Positions 26,793-35,622 of a DNA stretch of 64,000 nt are shown here, in pieces (the first letter of the stretch is position 1; every line of letters begins with the position of its first letter). The notes below the pieces were generated by a model, which was not told the DNA's origin, made no database searches, and saw nothing but the letters and a program-made list of their open reading frames with translations. This DNA comes from Streptomyces fodineus (GTDB lineage: Bacteria > Actinomycetota > Actinomycetes > Streptomycetales > Streptomycetaceae), in the NCBI RefSeq assembly GCF_001735805.1, contig NZ_CP017248.1, positions 434,001 through 498,000 on the forward strand, in the 5' to 3' direction. The position numbers were made by a program, and so were the translations under genes.

Positions 26793-27998
26793 ATGACCAC
26801 CGACGCTCACCACAAGGTCCTCATCGTGGGGGGAGGAACCGCCGGCATCAGCGTCGCGGCCCGCCTGCTGCGCCACGGCATCCGCGACATCGGGCTCGTC
26901 GAGCCCTCCACCACGCACTACTACCAGCCGCTATGGACACTCGTCGGCGGCGGGCGGGCCACCGCCGGGGCAAGCGCCCGCCCCCAGCGGTCCGTCTTAC
27001 CGAGGGGCGTCCGCTGGATCCGCGACCGGGTGGAGACCGTGGACCCCGAGGGACGGACGGTCGGCACCGCCGACGGACGCACCATCGCCTACGACAGGCT
27101 GGTCGTCTGCCCCGGCATCCAGCTCGACTGGAACAGGGTCCCCGGCATGGCGCAGGCCGTCACCGCGCCGCACTCCTCCAGCAACTACGCCTACGAACTG
27201 GCGCCCAAAACCTGGGACTTGATCCGCTCGATGCGCTCGGGCACAGCGGTGTTCACCATGCCGTCAGGTCCGATCAAGTGTGGTGGAGCACCACAGAAGA
27301 TCGCCTATCTGGCCGCGGACCACTGGCGTGAGCAGGGTGTCCTGAAGGACATACGGGTGGTCCTCGTGCTGCCCACACCCGGGATGTTCGGGGTTCCCGT
27401 GTTCGCGGAGGAACTGGAGCGGGTCGTGGCGCGCTACGGCATCGAGGTGCGCAAGAACAGCGAACTGGTCGAAGTGGACCCGGACGGCCGCAACGCCGTG
27501 GTCGTCGACCACGCGTCCGGGACCAAGGACTCCATCCGTTTCGACATGATGCACCTCGTGCCGCCCCAGTCGGCACCCGACTGGCTCAAGGAGACTCCGC
27601 TGGCCGATCCGGCGGATCCCGCCGGCTATGTGGAGATCGACAAGCACACCATGCGTCATGTGCGCCATCCCGACGTCTTCGCCCTCGGCGACGCCGGCTC
27701 CTCACCCAACTCCAAGACGGGCGCCGCGATCCGTAAACAGGCTCCCGTCGTCGCCCGGAACGTCGCCGCCAGCCTCGCGAACGCCGAGCCGCTGCCCGCG
27801 TCGTACGACGGATACTCCTCCTGTCCGATCACCACCTCACGACACAGCATGCTGCTGGCCGAGTTCGACTACACCCTGCGGCACCGTCCCACTCTCCCCC
27901 TCATCGACACGACCCGTGAACGCCGGGACATGTGGTACCTCAAGCGCTATGGGCTGCCGTTCCTCTACTGGAACCTCATGCTCCGCGGACGCGCCTGA
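26793..27998 (+). CDS. Sulfide:quinone oxidoreductase-like flavoprotein
   Basis: A 401-aa flavoprotein with 'KVLIVGGGTAGISVAARLLR' as FAD-binding fold, 'HYYQPLWTLVGGG' (SQR-typical YxxxW/P entry), Cys163 in 'GPIKCGGAPQK' and a further cysteine in 'YSSCPITTSRHSML' (about residue 346-349). The two cysteines correspond to the redox pair that strips electrons from sulfide. 'DVFALGDAGSSPNSKTGAAI' is the second FAD contact. It would oxidise sulfide to polysulfide or thiol persulfide and reduce the quinone pool at the inner face of the membrane. GGAG lies nine bases before the start. Divergent from the GntR gene. Confidence 0.9.
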   Translation: MTTDAHHKVLIVGGGTAGISVAARLLRHGIRDIGLVEPSTTHYYQPLWTLVGGGRATAGASARPQRSVLPRGVRWIRDRVETVDPEGRTVGTADGRTIAYDRLVVCPGIQLDWNRVPGMAQAVTAPHSSSNYAYELAPKTWDLIRSMRSGTAVFTMPSGPIKCGGAPQKIAYLAADHWREQGVLKDIRVVLVLPTPGMFGVPVFAEELERVVARYGIEVRKNSELVEVDPDGRNAVVVDHASGTKDSIRFDMMHLVPPQSAPDWLKETPLADPADPAGYVEIDKHTMRHVRHPDVFALGDAGSSPNSKTGAAIRKQAPVVARNVAASLANAEPLPASYDGYSSCPITTSRHSMLLAEFDYTLRHRPTLPLIDTTRERRDMWYLKRYGLPFLYWNLMLRGRA

Positions 27999-28167
27999 AA
28001 CCCGATGCGGCACGGTTGTCAACGGACGACGTCACCGAAGTCGTCGGTCACTCATGGTGCTGCGTTGTGATCGGCGGGCTCCACCAGTACGTGGCAGGCG
28101 GCTCTACCCGATCGGGGGGTAAGTCTTATCGTCGGCCCGTCCCGCTCGCCGCTTAGGATCCCTGCCC

Positions 28168-28410
28168 ATGGCAGAGGTCCCCGATGAGTTGATCAAGCTG
28201 GAACGATCCGCCGAAGAAGAACGCGCCAAGCTCGCCGGCCTCACCGGTGGCGAGTACGACGCCCAGTGGCGCCGCTGGCGCAAGGCGTCCGAGGCCGTAC
28301 AGGCGGCCATCACCGCGCACGCCGAAGCCACCGAAGCCGACCGGGGCGAGGTGGAGCAGGCCGTGAAGAAGGCCCTGCGGAACGCGCAGGAGGACCCTGC
28401 CGTCGAGTAG
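28168..28410 (+). CDS. Small charged helical protein, unknown
   Basis: An 80-aa protein rich in A, E, K and R ('LIKLERSAEEERAKLAG', 'AITAHAEATEADRGEVEQAV') that should be almost all helix. There is no signal peptide. Small proteins of this type are widespread in Streptomyces without known function. No obvious operon partner; it converges with the gene at 28522-28758. Confidence 0.7.
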   Translation: MAEVPDELIKLERSAEEERAKLAGLTGGEYDAQWRRWRKASEAVQAAITAHAEATEADRGEVEQAVKKALRNAQEDPAVE

Positions 28411-28521
28411 TGGGCGCCGGACCCGGCACTGATCCCGCCGGCCCGGCGGCCGGGACAGCCGGCGTCGACCGGGCGGTGTTCCGGGCTCCGGTCGACGCCG
28501 CTGCCTGCTGCGGCGGGGTGA

Positions 28522-28758
28522 CTACTGCGAACGCAGGAAGCCGTCCCCGTGCGCGCTGATGTGGGCTTCCAGGGCGTTGAGGGCGTCCTGGGTCGCCTGT
28601 TCCGTGCCCGATCCACGCTTCTCCGCGTAGTAGGCCGCGCCGAGCTTCTTCAGCAGGTCACCTCCGGCCCGTTGGGCCTGCAGTTCGTCCACCTTCTCCT
28701 TTCCCTGCTGGAGTGCCTGCTGAGCCTGCTCTTTCGCCCTGTCGAGGAATCCGGCCAT
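28522..28758 (-). CDS. Small helical, possibly stress-related protein
   Basis: A 78-aa protein from ATG 28758 with GGAGG seven bases upstream. The sequence 'MAGFLDRAKEQAQQALQQGK' and 'EKVDELQAQRAGGDLLKKLG' is amphipathic and amine-rich, as in small actinobacterial proteins annotated only as conserved hypothetical. Function unknown. 28759-29026 upstream contains nothing else that I recognise. Confidence 0.75.
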   Translation of the reverse strand: MAGFLDRAKEQAQQALQQGKEKVDELQAQRAGGDLLKKLGAAYYAEKRGSGTEQATQDALNALEAHISAHGDGFLRSQ

Positions 28759-29026
28759 GTGTGCCTCCACATCGGTGTGCGGTCATCTCATCGGGCCCCG
28801 TGGGAATCGGTTCGCCCTTGGTGGGTCTTTCCCAGCTCGGCGGACGTACGAGCAGCCCCGGCCGATCTTTTGTTCCCCGCCCGGCACGGGAACAGCGCGA
28901 AGGCCGTGATCACGAGTGTGGAGGACAGGCACGTGCCGCGCGCCGCCTTCACACAAGCGCCACGCTTTCGGAGGGGGCTGTACGGGTGCGTGACAACCTC
29001 GCCAGGTCCCCGTGGAGGGAACAAGC

Positions 29027-29889
29027 TCAGCGGTCCGTCAGCAGATCGGTGACGAGAGCCGGCTCGCCCGGGGGCACCAGGTGCGAGTAGCGCAGACAGG
29101 CCCGGCTCCAGAGCAGATGATCGCGGCGTCGCGGTCGCAGCCGAGTTCATGCTCGATGACCAGGACCAGATTGTGCACGTCGCCGCGGGACTCCTCCTTC
29201 TCGACCGAATGGACGTCATTGACGGTGTCCACGACGTCGGCGGTGATGTCCAGCATGCGTCGCACCTTCGGATCCGTGGAGAGGTGGGGCGGGAGTTCGA
29301 AGTCGTACGCCTTCTGACTCAGGTCCGGCATCGCCTGGACGAAGCCGGAATCGCGGCGCAGCGCGAAGTGCTCGGCCCGGGTCGGGATGCGGTGCTGCGC
29401 ACGGTTGCCGGCTTCCACGGCGTACGCGTTCAGATACCGCTGCCAGTGCCGGCCGGTGCTCTCCAGCCAGGCGGGCGAGGCCTGGTACGCCAGGCGGCGG
29501 CACACCTGCCCGAACGCGCAGACCAGCGGACCCGCGCCGGCCGGTGCGCCTGCGCCTGCGCCTGCGCCCGAGGTGATCACGTCGGTGAAGGCCCGGCAGG
29601 CCGCCGCGACGCGGCGCGGCTGGGCGGCCAGGGGGCCGTCGAACGGGTCGTCCAGGAGCGTCGCCACGACGACGGCGTCCACCGTGAGATCCAGCCGGTC
29701 ACCGGCGGCCCGTGGGACCCACGCCGCCATCAGTCCGGCGATGTCCCAGCGCAGGAACCGCTCCTGGTCGACTGGGTGTGCCACCAGGCCCTGGCGTCGG
29801 CACCAGTCAAGGCTGCGCCGCCGGGCACCGTCCGCATCCGGGCCGACCTCCGGCGCGAAGGGAAGGTGGAACACGATGTCCTGCGGCAT
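29027..29889 (-). pseudogene. Terpene cyclase (pentalenene-synthase-like), internally deleted
   Basis: The start at 29889 (MPQDIVFHLPFAPEVG) matches the N-terminus of class I bacterial sesquiterpene cyclases. The Asp-rich motif is 'TLLDDPFDGP' and the NSE motif is 'VNDVHSVEKEESRGDVHNLV'. After 'HELGCDRDAA' the frame is lost. The next frame has 'DHLLWSRACLRYSHLVPPGE' and ends at 29027; this holds the conserved RY pair that caps the active site. The segment of about 60 residues between NSE and RY is gone, and the remainder is out of frame. A linker of GAGAGAPAGAG repeats interrupts the middle. The cyclase is probably dead. Confidence 0.7.
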
Positions 29890-29943
29890 GACGATGGCCC
29901 TCCCTACGACCACCCCGGCAACCGCGACGCGCTGAAGCACCGG

Positions 29944-30765
29944 TCAGGGCGCCAGGCTGGACTCCGGAGCCGGTACGGCATCCTTCCAGACGGTGTGGAA
30001 GGCCAGCCGCAGGCAGCCCGCCAGGGCCGGGTGCTCGATGAAGAGCGTGGTGGTGGAGCCGGCGCCGGCCACCGGGTCCGGCATGTCGCACAGGACGAGG
30101 GCGGCATCGGCGATGACGAGTTTCAGCGGCAGTTCGGGGGCGAAGCGGGCCTCCTCCCCGGCGGTGGCGAAGCGCCGTACGTGCTCCACGGTCCCGGGGT
30201 CGCCCAGGGCCTCGTCGAGGTAGATCGCCCGGACGGTGCCGCCCGCCCGGTGCAGTCGGCGGACCACCGCCAGGCCCTCCGTGTTCTCGGCGGGGGCGAC
30301 GAACGGCGGCTTGCAGAAGGTGAGTAGTTCGTGTCGGGCCTGCCGCTGGATGTCGGCGAAGCGCTCGGAGATCGCTTTGGGGTCGCGCAGGATCTCGATG
30401 TAGTCCAGCGGATCGGTGTGTTCCCGCCCCTGCGACCAGAGCGGCTGCAGGACACCGGCCAGCTCCTGCGAGACCCGCTCCAGGCGGTCGACGGACTCCC
30501 GTTGCACGGTCATCAGCCGGGCGAGGGCCAACTCGGGCGTGACGGCGGAGTACATGGCCACCCGTCCGGGGTGGGCGGTGACCAGATGCCGCCGCACGAG
30601 CGCGTCCAGCACGTCGTACACGCGTTGGCGCGGTACGTCGGCCTCCCGGGCCACCTCGGCGGCCGTGTAGGAACCACGCCTGATGAGCGACAGGTAGACC
30701 CGTGCCTCGTATCGGGGCAGTCCCAGGGACATCAGGTCGTTGACGGTTCCATCTTCCAGCTCCAT
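29944..30765 (-). CDS. TrmB-family transcriptional regulator
   Basis: A 273-aa regulator. The N-terminal winged helix reads 'LMSLGLPRYEARVYLSLIRR' and 'YTAAEVAREADVPRQRVYDV', the TrmB pattern, followed by a coiled-coil dimerisation helix ('RLMTVQRESVDRLERVSQEL') and a phospholipase-D-like effector domain without the catalytic HKD motif. It is 54 bases upstream of the terpene cyclase start on the same strand, so it may have controlled it. An inverted repeat at 30796-30820 lies in its promoter. Confidence 0.85.
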   Translation of the reverse strand: MELEDGTVNDLMSLGLPRYEARVYLSLIRRGSYTAAEVAREADVPRQRVYDVLDALVRRHLVTAHPGRVAMYSAVTPELALARLMTVQRESVDRLERVSQELAGVLQPLWSQGREHTDPLDYIEILRDPKAISERFADIQRQARHELLTFCKPPFVAPAENTEGLAVVRRLHRAGGTVRAIYLDEALGDPGTVEHVRRFATAGEEARFAPELPLKLVIADAALVLCDMPDPVAGAGSTTTLFIEHPALAGCLRLAFHTVWKDAVPAPESSLAP

Positions 30766-30795
30766 GGCTGCACAAGGTATACGCCCGCGCCGGGA

Positions 30796-30820
30796 AGTTG
30801 GAGGCAAAGTTTTTCCAACT
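30796..30820. promoter_or_regulatory. Inverted repeat, candidate TrmB operator
   Basis: AGTTGGA (30796-30802) and TCCAACT (30814-30820) form a perfect 7-bp dyad with an 11-base spacer, 31 bases upstream of the TrmB start and about 190 bases upstream of the sedolisin start. The size and spacing suit a dimeric winged-helix protein. Confidence 0.4.
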
Positions 30821-31011
30821 GCCCCTGTTCTCTTCGGCAAATTATCAATAGCCTCATCCGTAGCCACCACTGAACGTGGTGGCAGCAAGCAGCAGTATGC
30901 CCGGAACCCGGTTCCACACGGCCACCCCCAACGGAAAGCGGTTGTCATGCACGTGACACGCTGACCGGCCGCCGCAGTGGAGCCACCCATCCCCCCACGG
31001 AGGGCAGTTCA

Positions 31012-32259
31012 TTGCGTTCTCATCGCAGAAGGACCCTGATACGTCGCGGCGCACCCGCGTTCCTGTCTGCAGCAGCCCTGATCACCGCCGGCCTGGCCGC
31101 CTCGCACTCGGCGGCCTTCGCGACGACGGCCACGGCCTCGTCCCCGGCCTCCACCGTGTCCACCCACCGGCTCTGTTCACAGCCGAGCAAGCCCGGATAC
31201 ATGGCCTGCCAAGCGGTCGTCCGCACCGACCTCAAGGCGCAGAAGACCCTCGGCAGGCACGACGCCCCCAAGGGCTTCGGACCGGCCGACCTGCAGGCCG
31301 CCTACAACCTGCCCAAGGACGGCGGCAAGGGCGCCACCGTCGCGATCGTCGACGCCAACGACGACCCGAACGCCGAGAAGGACCTGGCGGCCTACCGGTC
31401 CCAGTACGGCCTGCCGGAGTGCAGCACCAGCAACGGCTGCTTCAAGAAGATCGACCAGGACGGCGGCTCGAAGTACCCGACGCCCGACGCCGGTTGGGCC
31501 GGAGAGATCTCCCTCGATGTGGACATGGTCAGCGCCGCCTGCCCCCAGTGCCACATCCTGCTCGTCGAGGCCAAGTCCGCCAACATGGACGACCTCGGTG
31601 CGGCCGTGAACCAGGCCGTCAAGCAGGGCGCCAAGTACGTCTCCAACAGCTACGGCGGGGGCGAGGAGGCCGCCGACACCCAGGCGGACGACAAGTACTT
31701 CAAGCACCCCGGCGTCGCCATCACCGTCAGCTCCGGCGACAGCGGCTACGGCACCGAGTACCCGGCCGCCTCGCAGTACGTGACGGCCGTCGGCGGTACG
31801 TCGCTCAAGAAGGACGGCAGCACCCGCGGCTACTCCGAGTCCGTGTGGGGCACGTCCGCCGGCGGCGAGGGAGCGGGCTCGGGCTGCTCGCAGTTCGACG
31901 CCAAGCCGTCCTGGCAGAAGGACACCAGCTGCACCAAGCGCAGTGTCGCCGACGTCGCGGCCGTCGCCGACCCGGCCACCGGTCTCGCCGTCTACGACAC
32001 CTACCAGGCAAGCGGCTGGAACGTGTACGGCGGAACCAGCGCCTCCTCGCCGTTCATCGCCGGTGTCTACGCGCTGGCCGGCGCCCCGGGCGCCAATGAC
32101 GTTCCGGCGTCCTACCCCTACGCCCACCCGGACAAGCTGAACGACGTCACCGACGGCTCGAACGGGTCCTGCAGCGACTACCTCTGCAAGGCGGGCAAGG
32201 GCTATGACGGCCCGACGGGCCTGGGCACCCCGAACGGTGTCGCGGCCTTCACCAAGTAA
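31012..32259 (+). CDS. S53 family (sedolisin) secreted serine-carboxyl peptidase
   Basis: A 415-aa exported protease. It starts at TTG 31012, with GGAGG eight bases before and a clear signal peptide (basic MRSHRRRTLIRRG, hydrophobic core, cleavage around residue 38). Catalytic residues: Glu165 and Asp169 in 'GWAGEISLDVDM', oxyanion Asp243 in 'SSGDSGYG', nucleophile Ser343 in 'GGTSASSPF'. The family usually carries a propeptide of 150-200 residues; here only about 50 residues separate the leader from the catalytic fold, so it is a short form. It should act outside the cell at acidic or mild pH. A 16-bp hairpin follows. Confidence 0.9.
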   Translation: MRSHRRRTLIRRGAPAFLSAAALITAGLAASHSAAFATTATASSPASTVSTHRLCSQPSKPGYMACQAVVRTDLKAQKTLGRHDAPKGFGPADLQAAYNLPKDGGKGATVAIVDANDDPNAEKDLAAYRSQYGLPECSTSNGCFKKIDQDGGSKYPTPDAGWAGEISLDVDMVSAACPQCHILLVEAKSANMDDLGAAVNQAVKQGAKYVSNSYGGGEEAADTQADDKYFKHPGVAITVSSGDSGYGTEYPAASQYVTAVGGTSLKKDGSTRGYSESVWGTSAGGEGAGSGCSQFDAKPSWQKDTSCTKRSVADVAAVADPATGLAVYDTYQASGWNVYGGTSASSPFIAGVYALAGAPGANDVPASYPYAHPDKLNDVTDGSNGSCSDYLCKAGKGYDGPTGLGTPNGVAAFTK

Positions 32260-32328
32260 CCGGAACACGAGCTCAGCACAGCGGGCCTGAGCCGACACCG
32301 ACGACAGCCGTCGGTCGCTCTCGGCTCC

Positions 32329-32372
32329 GCAGCACTTCGCCCCGTCGGTCATCCGGCGGGGCGAAGTGCTGC
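32329..32372. terminator. Strong hairpin between convergent sedolisin and Smr genes
   Basis: Perfect 16-bp stem, GCAGCACTTCGCCCCG (32329-32344) with CGGGGCGAAGTGCTGC (32357-32372), loop 12 nt. It lies 70 bases after the sedolisin stop and 33 bases after the Smr stop, so it can end both transcripts. Confidence 0.8.
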
Positions 32373-32404
32373 ACGAGCCGGTCCGAGGCATTCCTTGTGC
32401 CCAC

Positions 32405-32668
32405 TCAGCCCGAGAGACCCGCCTCGTCGAAGTACACAAGGATGCGTCCGGCGTTGCCCGTGTCGACCTCACGCCGGACGTACAGCTTTCTGATGTGCTT
32501 CTGGTCCAGGAACGCGAGAACGCGGGCCTTCAGCCGCCCGGAACCCTTGCCCGGAATGATCTCCACGACGGTTTCGCCCGAGTGGTTGGCCCTGAACAGG
32601 AACTGGCGCAGCGCCAGTTCGATGTCGCGGTTGTTGCGGAAGATCGGGTGGAGATCGAGCGACAACAT
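32405..32668 (-). CDS. Smr-domain protein
   Basis: An 87-aa protein consisting of a Smr domain alone: 'LSLDLHPIFRNNRDIELALR' with the LDLH motif and 'VVEIIPGKGSGRLKARVLAF' with the HGKGxG-like loop (PGKGSG). The start at 32668 has GGAGG seven bases upstream. Smr domains are nucleic-acid binding or nicking modules, at the C-terminus of MutS2 or as small free proteins. Here the free form suggests a role in RNA or DNA processing, not mismatch repair. Confidence 0.85.
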   Translation of the reverse strand: MLSLDLHPIFRNNRDIELALRQFLFRANHSGETVVEIIPGKGSGRLKARVLAFLDQKHIRKLYVRREVDTGNAGRILVYFDEAGLSG

Positions 32669-32876
32669 GCGGAGCCTCCTCGTGATGCGGCACGGGCGCC
32701 CGAGCCGCGGTCCGCGACCGGCGTGGGCCGCCGTACTGTCCCGCTCTGCACGGAGCCCACGGCGGCTCATCATGCCAGGAATGTGTTCTGCGCGTCCCCT
32801 CCCACTACACCGCAATGTCGCATTGTGGAAATATGATGCCGCACAGCGGAAAGATCTGCCTTGGGGGGGCTCGGGT

Positions 32877-33983
32877 ATGCGGCACCGAATATGGATGAAG
32901 GTGCACAGATACACGGACACGTCCGAAAAGGGGCATGGCCTGGAGTTCGGGATACGCGTGCTGCGCGGTCTCGCCCAGGTCATGTTCCTGGAGAGCGCCT
33001 GGTCAGGCGCTGTCTTCGCCCTCGCGCTGTGCACCGCGGACTGGCGGTACGGCGCCTACGGCTTGGGCGGCGCCGCCCTCGGCACCGGCACGGCATGCCT
33101 GCTGGGTGTGACCCGCGAACGGGTGCGGGCGGGGCTGGAGGGCTTCAACTCCTGTCTGACCGCGCTCTGCTTGGCCGTTTTCCTGGATGCGCGCAGGCCG
33201 GCCACGGCACTGCTCGCCGTCGTGGCCTGTCTCATGGTCACGGTCGTCACGGCGGCCGTCGTCCAGCTCCTGCACGTCTGGGATCTGCCGACGCTGACCC
33301 TGCCCTACTGCCTGCTGGCGGGCGCCGTCACCGTGGCCGCGCCTGCCTTCCAGCGCATCTGGTCGACCGGCGAGAGCGTCGCCGTACTGCCCCGGGCGGC
33401 ATCCGGACCCACCGTCCTGCGACCGTACGACGTGGCAGGGGCGTTCCTGCGCAACCTGTCCCAGGTCTTCTTCATGGATCAGTGGTATGCCGGGGCTCTG
33501 CTGCTCGCGGGTCTGTTCCTGGCGAGCCGCACGGCGGGCTGGGTGGCCTGTTGCGGCAGCGCGACGGGCATCCTGACGGCCTGGGCGCTCGGGGCGCCCG
33601 CCGCACGGATCGCCGACGGCACATTGGGCTACAACGCGGTGCTCGTCGCGTTGGCGCTCTGCGGGGTGTTCCTGCCGGCCACCCGGGCGACGCTGCTGTA
33701 CGCGCTGCTCGGTGCCGCAACCGCGACCGCGCTGACACCGGCCGCCGCCGCTCTGCTCGCCCCGTCCGGTGGCCGCCCCTTCACCTGGCCGTTCGTGCTG
33801 ACGGCACTCGGCTTCCTGATGGCCGCCCGCCGCTTCCCGCGCATCACCGGCCCGACCACCCGCGCCACCACGGACCATCCAGCGGCGGACCCACCCCGCG
33901 ACGAAGAGGCCGCCGCCTGCCGGCAGAACGGATCCGCCCGATCATCGCCCCGCCGCGGCGTTCGCTTCAGCGACCCGGCATGA
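32877..33983 (+). CDS. Urea transporter (UT-B-type channel)
   Basis: A 368-aa membrane protein with internal duplication. The start at 32877 is preceded by a G-rich ribosome site (GGGGGGG). First half: 'GFNSCLTALCLAVFL' (about 89-103) and the selectivity signature 'LPTLTLPYCLL'. Second half: 'GYNAVLVALALCGVF' (about 250) and 'FTWPFVLTALGF'. These two LPxxTxPF-like motifs line the pore of urea channels. No urease genes are in view. The stop overlaps the following gene (ATGA), so both are cotranslated. The last 60 residues are a polar tail. Confidence 0.88.
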   Translation: MRHRIWMKVHRYTDTSEKGHGLEFGIRVLRGLAQVMFLESAWSGAVFALALCTADWRYGAYGLGGAALGTGTACLLGVTRERVRAGLEGFNSCLTALCLAVFLDARRPATALLAVVACLMVTVVTAAVVQLLHVWDLPTLTLPYCLLAGAVTVAAPAFQRIWSTGESVAVLPRAASGPTVLRPYDVAGAFLRNLSQVFFMDQWYAGALLLAGLFLASRTAGWVACCGSATGILTAWALGAPAARIADGTLGYNAVLVALALCGVFLPATRATLLYALLGAATATALTPAAAALLAPSGGRPFTWPFVLTALGFLMAARRFPRITGPTTRATTDHPAADPPRDEEAAACRQNGSARSSPRRGVRFSDPA

Positions 33984-34756
33984 TGATCACCATGACTTCG
34001 ATAGCCCAGACCCCGATCACCGGCCTGGACCTCACGGGGTTCACCGAGCGGGAGCCCGGCCTGTGGACCGACGCGGCGGGGCTGGTCCTGTCGGTGCATT
34101 TCTTTCCCCTCGTCCCGGATCTGGCCGCCCCACTGCACGAACCGGAGCGGCTGCGGTTCGGGTGCGCGCAGGGCGTGGCGGGATCCGGAGGCGGTCTCAT
34201 CGAGGCGGTGGTGGGGGCCGTGGACGGGGTCCCGGCACTGCGCCAGCTGATCAAGATGCCGCTGCAGAGCAGGCAGGGGCAAGCCTTCCTCGGCAGCTGG
34301 ACGCTGCCGAAGGACCGGTGCAGCGCCGTTGTGAAGGTGCAGGCCGCGGAGGGCGCGATGACCGGTCTGCGGGAGAGCATGGTGATGAGTCAGGTCGGTC
34401 CGGCCGAGTACTTCCAGCCCCACCCGTACGTCGGCGGCGGGCAGTTGGGCGGGCTGCCGTACCACGTGGCCGACCTGGAGCACTGGGATCCGCAGTTCCC
34501 CGACCACCCGCTCACCCTGGTACGCGCCGCGCTGCACCGCATCACGCCGACCATCGCCCTGCACGATCAGTTCAAGACCCTGCCGCCCTTCAACGGCCCG
34601 ACGCCGCCCCCCGCCCAACCCGGCCCGTCTCCGTCCCCGTACGGCGGCCCGGTCCCGCCCGCGCATCCGGGCCCCACCCCCCCGCCGCATCCGGGCCCGG
34701 CCGCCCCGCCCCCGCACCCGCCCCGGCGCGGCTGGTTCCGCCGCAAGGGCGACTGA
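33980..34756 (+). CDS. Conserved protein with proline-rich tail, unknown
   Basis: About 258 aa, start by ATGA overlap with the urea transporter (in-frame ATGs also at 33983 and 33992). The front 195 residues form a compact domain ('LTGFTEREPGLWTDAAGLVL', 'QGQAFLGSWTLPKDRCSAVV'), which I recognise only as a recurrent actinobacterial hypothetical. The C-terminus is a proline-rich, disordered tail ending in RRGWFRRKGD. Similar architectures appear in proteins near ESX/Type VII or secretion-linked genes, but nothing here proves it. Cytosolic. Confidence 0.7.
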   Translation: MMITMTSIAQTPITGLDLTGFTEREPGLWTDAAGLVLSVHFFPLVPDLAAPLHEPERLRFGCAQGVAGSGGGLIEAVVGAVDGVPALRQLIKMPLQSRQGQAFLGSWTLPKDRCSAVVKVQAAEGAMTGLRESMVMSQVGPAEYFQPHPYVGGGQLGGLPYHVADLEHWDPQFPDHPLTLVRAALHRITPTIALHDQFKTLPPFNGPTPPPAQPGPSPSPYGGPVPPAHPGPTPPPHPGPAAPPPHPPRRGWFRRKGD

Positions 34757-34844
34757 CACACGGACCGCGACCGGCGCGCGGTCACCGCACGCCTCTTGAG
34801 GGCAACGACCGGCCCGGAGCTCGGTCGCCGGACCGCGACCCGGT

Positions 34845-35612
34845 TCAGCCGTGCAGGTCGTAGACGACGTCCAGGGTCGGCTGGGTGCGGCGTGGTCCGA
34901 AGGTGCGGGTCAGCCAGCGGTCCGGGCCGGCCTGGATGGCGATCTCGGCGGCGACCCGGAAGCGACCGGCGAGCGTCGCGCCGGTCGGCACCTGGACGAC
35001 GACCTCCAGACCGGTGATGTCTCCGGCGAGGTCCGCGGCCGTGGTCGCCCTCAGCCGCCAGCCCACCTCGTAGAAGTTGACGCCGTAGCCGTAGATACGA
35101 GACGTGTAGCGCTTGCCCTTCTCCTCGAAGGCGTTCTCCTGAGTGATCTTCGCGATCAGCTTCCCGAGTCCCGCCCCGGCTTCCCCGCCGATCTCCTGAA
35201 CGGTCTTCGCCGTGTGGGTGACCGGCACCTCTTCGACGACCCTGTCAGGACGGACGGCGTAGGCGAGCGGCCTGCCCACCGTCTGTCCCGCCTGCACGGG
35301 CGTGGCGATCAGTTCGAGGGCGAAGTCGACGTCGACGAAGACGCAGCCGCTGGCGGGCAGCAGGGTGAGCGTCGGGCGGACGGCGAGAACCGAACCCCCG
35401 GTGCGCACATGGCGTTCCAGCTCGCCGGGGACGTCGCCGGCGGCGCGCAGTTCCGCGAGGTGGTCGGCCACGCGCGGCCTGCCCAGCCGGACCCGGTTGG
35501 TTCTGCCGAGGAAGGTCGGGAGGTGCGCCTGGTCCTCTCCGGGGCCCTTGATCGGTGCCCCGTCGAGCGGTTCGAGGTCGATCTCCGCGAGGTGGGCCGT
35601 CGTCTCCGTCAT
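34845..35612 (-). CDS. Unknown 255-aa protein, third gene of the CHAT operon
   Basis: Starts at 35612 with GAGAGGGA upstream, 10 bases after the CHAT gene stop. No signal peptide. The sequence appears to be mixed beta/alpha ('SVLAVRPTLTLLPASGCVFV', 'YTSRIYGYGVNFYEVGWRLR', 'FRVAAEIAIQAGPDRWLTRT'). I recognise no family. The tight spacing to the CHAT protease gene suggests it may be the protease substrate, a regulator or a partner. Confidence 0.75.
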   Translation of the reverse strand: MTETTAHLAEIDLEPLDGAPIKGPGEDQAHLPTFLGRTNRVRLGRPRVADHLAELRAAGDVPGELERHVRTGGSVLAVRPTLTLLPASGCVFVDVDFALELIATPVQAGQTVGRPLAYAVRPDRVVEEVPVTHTAKTVQEIGGEAGAGLGKLIAKITQENAFEEKGKRYTSRIYGYGVNFYEVGWRLRATTAADLAGDITGLEVVVQVPTGATLAGRFRVAAEIAIQAGPDRWLTRTFGPRRTQPTLDVVYDLHG

Positions 35613-35622
35613 GCGTTCCCTC

